Assembly: GCF_000002985.6 (NCBI RefSeq)
Contig: NC_003280.10
Location: 8,676,501-8,740,500 of the forward strand
Direction: 5' to 3'
Source of the DNA: Caenorhabditis elegans
Lineage: Eukaryota; Nematoda; Chromadorea; Rhabditida; Rhabditidae
DNA: 64,000 bases
Shown here piece after piece: positions 57,698 to 64,000 of this stretch (position 1 is its first letter; each line of letters starts with the position of its first letter). The position numbers were made by a program, and so were the translations under genes. Below the pieces are notes generated by a model. It did no database searches. It was not told the DNA's origin and worked only from the letters and a program-made list of their open reading frames with translations.

Positions 57698-60333
57698 ACA
57701 AATTCATGACATTTTTCCAAAAAATAAAACATACTTCTCAAAATTTTTTGTTTTGTATTTGGTTTACCATGGATGTTAAGAACTTTCTTGGGGAAAATAA
57801 TTAAAATACAAAACTGTATAAATTATGTCACAAGCTTGGAAGTGCATTTGCAAAAAAACACTGGTGTAGAAGAACAAGAGGTTAGTATGACTTGAACAGA
57901 ATAACTAATAGAAATTGGAGAGCATCCTTTTAGAAGGAAAAATGCACGACCTAGAACAGCTATTAATCTGTATTTGGCACTCGATTTATATTGCTAGAAA
58001 TGGAACCTATTAGTATAAGGAAAAATAAGAGAAAAGGTGAGAAGGTCGGAAAAAACACTTCATGAATATATTTAGACGAGGAAAAAACGAAGGAAATAAT
58101 GGGAGAGTGACGATAGAAAGAAGGAAAACGTTGAAAACTGAGTCGAAAAGAAAGAAAAGAACGAAGGTGAACAAAAACGACAAAGTTTTGAAAATCATTT
58201 CAATTTTCAGATTTCAGTTCAAGACCGAGTAGTTGGAAAACATGTGACCTCAAAAAAAAAAACAAAAAATTTCACTTAAAGGGGAAAGAAGTGAAGTAGA
58301 ACTTCTGCATAATCATCAAAAGATTCCCGAATAGCTTGGTTCCAAAAGTTCAAACACAAATTACTTTTGGAAACTTTCATTTGTTTTGAACTGTAGCGGC
58401 ATGTCGATTTTTTTCAAAATACAAATTACAATAGAAAATCAGGAAAACAATTGGAAGTGATTTTGGAAAAAAAAACGTTGAGGAGATTTGAGCACGAGAC
58501 AAACAATTTCTGTAAATTTCAGTTCAAAAGCTTGAAAACGGTTCTTTCTTGCAAACAAAACCTAGTACCTCTTCACTTTAACATACACTTCACGAACAAG
58601 TTTTCTTTTGAAAATAATTTCTGAAAATCACGTTAACGAATCTCAAAATTCAGGAAATGCTCAAAAATGTCTATTTGCGTACTACGAAATTCCCGAAAAA
58701 ACATCTGTGACTTTTTTCTCTCTTTTTGTTCGAAAAAATAACTTATGTCGCCGTGGTGGTGCCCTCGGGAATCGGAAAGCGTCAATGTTGTGTTTGTTGT
58801 TGTTATCCCAAACGAGAAGATGAATAAGAGGAGGAAAGATGAACGGAAAGCGAGAAAAAAAGAAGATGGAACACGTACATGAGCTTCTCCTGCTTTGAAT
58901 ACGAATTCAGTTGGTGCCTGCCCTCTCTTGGCTTGAAACTAGAACCTCTGGAACCTTTTCGAGTCGACACCATCAACCTGCTCATAAAATTCAATGCAAA
59001 AGAGAAGTGCGGAGACTGGAGGGAAAGAGATATTGAAAAAGAACTATAAAAACTATAAAGTGCAAAACGAGTAAAAAGAGTGAGAAAAGAAGAATAAACT
59101 AAAGAAGCAAAATGTTGGAATCAAGACAAGTTCACTCAACCGAAAATGATCTCTTTTATACTTTTTAGAGTCAAGAAACATGAATCAATGATTCTAAACT
59201 TATAGAACCTTTTCCAATAACGATTTTAATCCGAGATGTGGGCAGGGCTTGTTTTTGAAATATTCAGGTTATTTCCTATTTTACTTCAATTTCCTTGTCA
59301 TTAATCACAACTGCGATTTCAACCACTTATTTAGATCTTTTAAAATTAAGCTTAAAATGACCGATAACAAAAAAAAATGAATTCAAACATGTTTTGGCTT
59401 TCTCTAGTAAAAAAAAGTGTACTTTCCGGATATTTTTTTGCAATTTCTTCATGATTTTACTAAGTTGAAAAATAAAGACAACGGTACCACGAGGGTTAAG
59501 GCACCTTAAAGTATCTAGTCCGGAGGCCCAAAACTACAAAATTTGGAAACAACATGGTTTTAATTACTTTTGAAAAAACTGAATCAGATAATACTTTTGG
59601 TTTCCTATCTTTTTATTTTAAGTATGAAAAACATAAAACAAAAAAGAGTCAAAGAGACACGAAAAGTCGCAAAAAAGAGATCTAGGAAATCGAATAATAA
59701 TGAAATTTCATATTGCTCTCATGTGTGTGTTTGTGTATTTTTGCTGTGAGCATTGAGAAAATGGGAAGAAACAAAAAAAAAATGAAGAGGAGGTCTTTTT
59801 GAAGGACCCCAGTGATGCCAAGAGTCAGTGAATCCAATTAGAATGCCCTCGAGAACATGAAAAGAGGTCCAAAAAATAAACAAATGGTACCGACTTCTGG
59901 AGACCCTAATTTGAGAGTGAAATCCTTTTTGCGTATTTTTTGCCTTTAATTCGGAATTTCATCAGTTTTGTTTACCCCCACAGCACAACCGCGTTTTTTT
60001 TCAATACCAAAATTACAAAACGCGAATTGCAAATTCAATCATATTTTTTTAAGACTTAAAAATTCTTTTAAAAATTTTCCTCGCAACTGAAATGTAAAAA
60101 AACCACCCAACGAAAAAAGTAACGTTTAAATTAGATTCTCGGAGAATGCTTTGATTGGGTGTTTGCATTTGGCGCCGCCAAGGTGTCAACATAACCATTT
60201 GCACCTGCCATTATTCCGTAAAAGCTAAGGACAACACAAATTTATTATTATTATTATTATTGGGATAAATATTACTAATTTTAGTAATAAGTTAAGTAGC
60301 TGGGTGCCAAAAATAAATAAGAATCAACTGAAT
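57698..60333. other. Intergenic between rol-6 and the Cys-rich gene
   Basis: No supported gene on either strand. It includes a TTATTATTATTATTATTATT run at about 60241-60260 just past the 3' end of the Cys-rich gene, and several poly-A tracts. Confidence 0.5.
57723..57728 (+). terminator. rol-6 polyadenylation signal
   Basis: AATAAA 26 bp after the TAG stop. Confidence 0.8.
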
Positions 60334-61023
60334 TTAACATCTGTCAGCCTTTGAGGACTTTCTCTTGATTCCGAGAGCACGGTTAGCATCATCGATTCTG
60401 AGGTTTTGGAGGGAACGACGCTTACGTCCTCCTCCTCCGCATCCACAGCATCCACATCCACATCCACATCCACAACAGCATGGACGACAGCAAGTGCAGC
60501 ATCTGGTGCAGCAGCAAGTTCTACAGCAGGTACAGCAACGGCGACAGCAGCAGCAGCATCTAGAAGTTTCAGTTAAAGCTTACTATATATTAATAAAATT
60601 AAACTATATAATAAAATTGAATTTCCATTTTTAAAAATTCCATGATATGCTCAATCTGGTAAAATTTTTTATAGCTTCAAGTATTTCCAAAACTGGGTAC
60701 CTTGGTCTACAACAGCAGCATCCACATCCACCACCTCCTCCTCCGCATCCACAACATCCACATCCACAACCGCAGCACCCACATCCTCCTTGTCTTTTCA
60801 CTCTTGAGCTAGAATTTCCTAGAGTGTCGATGGCAGTTGAAGCTGTTGAAACATCAGTTCCAACAGTTGCCAACTCAGTCGATGATACTGGAAGAACCGC
60901 AGATTGAACCTGGAAATATTGAAAAATTGAGAAGATATTAAGTAATTGAAAAATAATTCTCACTTGAGAAACCGCAATAAAAGTTCCGATGGCAAGGAGA
61001 ATCGCAAGAGTGGAAGTAGTCAT
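60334..61023 (-). CDS. Secreted cysteine/glycine-rich protein
   Basis: Exons 61023-60964, 60909-60701 and 60559-60334 encode 164 residues. Residues 1-20 (MTTSTLAILLAIGTFIAVSQ) are a signal peptide. A Ser/Thr-rich propeptide-like stretch ends at RVKRQ, a furin-type site. After it come GGCGCCGCGCGCC, a CGGGGGGCGCCCC block, and in exon 3 long CC-rich runs with single Arg or Thr between cysteine pairs. By my count about 39 of 164 residues are Cys, nearly all after the cleavage site. The C-terminus is basic (RKRRSLQNL, KRKSSKADRC). Possible roles are a heavily disulphide-crosslinked extracellular material or a metal-binding protein; neither is shown. Intron phases and a TATA box support a real, probably highly expressed gene. 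Confidence 0.85.
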
Positions 61024-61075
61024 TATAAGATTAGGAGTTAATGAGAATGATGTGAGTTTCCAAAGTTCTTCCTCA

Positions 61076-61083
61076 CTTTTATA
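61076..61083 (-). promoter_or_regulatory. TATA box of the Cys-rich gene
   Basis: TATAAAAG on the minus strand, about 53 bp before the ATG, implying a very short 5' UTR. Confidence 0.7.
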
Positions 61084-64000
61084 CAGGCTTCATTGCCATT
61101 CCGGAAGGGATATTGGCCAACATGTTGCGTAATCGTAATCACTCGCGGAAAACTGTCAAAATGTCTCGATCAATTCAAACAATTTGCATGTTGCTCAACT
61201 TTGCTACCCACTGGTGATGGTTGATCACTTGGATCTTGACTGGAATTTAGTTTATTTGAAATGAACTTTCTTAGGTAGGAACATCAACAACTATTGCTTC
61301 CATCTTTCTCTTTTTAAACTGATGTTCGGCTTCTTTCTTCCATTTTAGTCTAAAAAGATACCCCATCTCAACCTCAAATCGCAGACTTACAAAAAAATGA
61401 AATCACTTTGTACAATAGTTAGCTGATCAAATCACTCAAAGATAGCTCTTGTTTCCGTGCAAAAAAAACTGTGTTTTCATTCATCAACTACTTGTGTCTT
61501 CGCACCTTTACTCGTTTGTTTCCGTCAAGTACTCATCTATTTTTATCATATTTACCGCCCACAGGTACATTTTTTGCACATTTGGTGACTCGCCGGAGGT
61601 CACACTTTTGTTTTTGGAATGGATATATGACAAGGAGACAGAAGACACAAAAAAATGAATGAAGTGCCAGTGATAGTGAAATGGAGATGATACGTAAAAA
61701 TGTATGCCAACATAAAATGTATGCCAACTCCGACATACTTAATTGGCAATGATGATGATGTCTCATAATTGATACATTCCGATTGAGGACCGGGACGTCA
61801 CAATGCCAGTCTTCTATGTTTTTTCTAGGATACGCCCTGACTTGAATGTAGTAGAAGCTCTCAGACAATTATGTTTGCGTATCTTGTTGACAGTTGATCA
61901 TTTCGGAATATTCAAGCCCTTTGATCAGCAGCCGATCAGTAAACAAAACAAAACACAGCAAAATGATAGAGCTGGGTCATCGAAAATCGCTTATCACTAT
62001 GTAATACTACTATTGGTTTGTTAAATTGACATTGATCGTTGGTGAGATGTGTTGTGATAAGAAAAGAAAAACAACACTTGTAAAATGGGGATGTTGGTTG
62101 ATGTCTCTGAGATTCTTGCAAAAAATGTTTATGTTTATGTTGTAACTGTATTGTTGGAATATATTACAAATCTGGAAGATTTCAAAAAAGAATATTCGGA
62201 AAAATTGTTTTTAAAATTAAAGGTGGAGTAGCAAAGTTTTGGGACTTTTTCCATTAGACTAAAAATGGGCTACAAAGACTGAAAATTCAATTCTCGTGGG
62301 GCATTTTAAATCTAATGAAGCATAATGACTGAAAAAGTACATCACGGTACAATGTACAATGAACATACTTTTTATCAAATGTTCTAAAATCAGTCCGATA
62401 CTGTAATTTTCATTGTCTTTCTAACAATGAAAATCTGCAACATTCATAAACATGTTATTCTTTTTCTTTTTTAAAAATTTGATAGGTGCAATCATTGATT
62501 TGATGAACTCGTTGTAAATATCATAAAAACTGGATATAAAATATGATAAGAAAATGATTTTTATTTGAGAAACTCTTCTTATGTCTTCTTCTTATGCTAG
62601 AATATAGTGTTGTTGATATGTAAACTTTTGATTGAATCTTTAATATTATCATCTCATAAACAGGGCTATAAAAGTTCAAAAATATTCGTGATTCCCATAA
62701 AATAAATGTTATCAAAATGGGAGTTCGATGTGCACACTCGTGACTTTCAAGAACACAATATTTGATTCAGATCAACTAGAAGTAGAACATTAGTGAAGAA
62801 CTCGAACTAAATGAGAAACCTAAACTTTTATCTTAACTAGACAAATAAACTGATAGTGATCATGAAAATATTCCCCGAAATTCAAAAATTCTTCCTGTGA
62901 CACACTCTTCACTTTTTCCCACACTAAACATGTATTTCAAAGACATTCCTGTTCGCGTTCCCGCCATTGTTTTTTGTAAATCCATGACTTGACAAAAAAC
63001 AGTGCCTTGAGCAAACTTCCGCTGACGTCCGAAATGTGCCAAGTGTTCTTTGTGCTTTACGTTTCATATTTTCTTTGACGAACGTAGAATTTTACTAGAA
63101 AATTGGTTCAAAAAGCAAATAAATTTTAATATTAAGGATGAGGATATTTCAGTTCATTTGGCACATTATTTTGTATTTGATCACAAAATTGCTCAAAATA
63201 AACCTCGCCCAAAATTTGGTTTGCAATATTGGTTTGAAATATATTTTTGTAAACAGGAAATATATTTTTCTTCAGCGATAGAGACATGGGAAAGAAAATG
63301 TACGCTGATGATCTATTAACCAACATCGTATAAAAAGCAAAACTAGTTGTCCGTTTCATTGAAACCAATTCTTTCTTCCCTTGCTTTTTTTTGTCCACAA
63401 TTGGATTGAGAGACGACAAACCAAATGTATACTGTGTTTTTTGAAAAATATCTTATCAGTAGAGTAAAGGTTGAATGAAAATGTTGTTGATCTGAAAGTT
63501 ATACATCTGAAATACCGGTTAAAAATTATTTGGATCACTGTAGAGATAATTAGAGAGCAATGTTTAGTGTTTTAACTGGTGTTGTTTATAATATTTGAAA
63601 ATTCCCAATGATTATAAGTGCCGCAACATTGGCAGTGATCTTGGACTTTAAAAAATCTTTAAAAAAAAATCAAATATTTCCGGTATAGAATTAAAAAATC
63701 AATCATGTAGTCAAATAAAATTGATTGTCTTTTTTAGACTGTGACAAAATGATAACGAAACACATTTGTAATCTAGGATGACACCTTTCCATAAATGAAA
63801 GGCTATCAAGTTTAAAAATCTGAAACAGGTCTTTATAAATGCATATCATGTTTTTTAATTTGAAAAGTTTGTGGAACTAACCCCTTTTACCGGTTAGTAT
63901 CTCTCGTTTGTTTTCAAAAAAATAACACAAGGTTGTCATTGAAATATCACTGATGACTGATGATAAACTAAACTTTATGTGGAAAGTCACGTAATCGGGA
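61084..64000. other. Right-hand intergenic region
   Basis: No coding exon supported. A short direct repeat (AAAATGTATGCCAAC twice,61697-61733 region) is present. The rest is AT-rich sequence without gene-like signals that I can defend. Confidence 0.45.

Noticed and set aside
60365-60907. Plus-strand Pro/His/Gln-rich frames over the Cys-rich gene
   Set aside because: Antisense shadow of TGT/GGA codons. The minus strand has signal peptide, splice sites and TATA box.
1-64000. CRISPR arrays, bacterial operons, prophage or viral genes
   Set aside because: None seen; the sequence is spliced nematode DNA throughout.

Overview
The window is nuclear DNA of a Caenorhabditis nematode, almost certainly C. 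elegans chromosome II. The evidence is AT-rich sequence, many 45-60 bp introns with TTTTCAG acceptors, genes on both strands, nematode-only families (cuticle collagen, serpentine receptors), and translations I recognise as ROL-6, PRX-5, SPHK-1, RAB-21 and CYN-11. From memory this is the neighbourhood of cosmids C34C6 and T01B7; I could not check this. Exon models were built by hand from splice consensus and reading-frame phase.

Layout. 1-7.9 kb: the 5' part of a large minus-strand RalGAP beta-subunit gene that runs off the left edge, with two further candidate first exons inside its last visible intron. 7.9-15.4 kb: a long gene-poor stretch with two inverted-repeat elements. 15.4-17.5 kb: a secreted EGF/DOMON protein, probably GPI-anchored. 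17.6-20.1 kb: a rearranged patch holding a chimeric duplicate (choline dehydrogenase 3' end joined to a cyclophilin fragment), an unrecognised small gene and a dispersed repeat. 20.1-25.2 kb: choline dehydrogenase and sphingosine kinase (sphk-1), both minus. 26.9-27.3 kb: a very small homeobox gene. 28.3-32.3 kb: prx-5 and an unrecognised acidic secreted protein. 32.6-36.9 kb: a serpentine-receptor cluster with one intact gene and two damaged copies lying tail to tail. 37.7-39.8 kb: cyn-11 followed by rab-21, spaced like an operon, with a small secreted-protein gene nested on the other strand of a cyn-11 intron. 40.3-43.6 kb: a Sas10/Utp3 ribosome-biogenesis gene. 46.0-48.5 kb: a 780-residue protein with a Pro-rich C-terminal half. 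49.1-50.3 kb: a Ly-6-like GPI protein. 56.5-57.7 kb: the cuticle collagen rol-6 with long empty flanks. 60.3-61.0 kb: a secreted protein that is almost one quarter cysteine. 61-64 kb: nothing supportable.

The genes are mostly functionally independent. The likely functional groupings are cyn-11/rab-21 (shared transcript) and possibly sphk-1/choline dehydrogenase (same strand, 404 bp apart, both lipid or choline metabolism). The most unusual material is the chimeric duplicate at 17.6-17.95 kb, the nested gene in cyn-11, the receptor pseudogene pair, the phase-matched alternative first exons of the RalGAP gene, and several proteins I could not place in a family.
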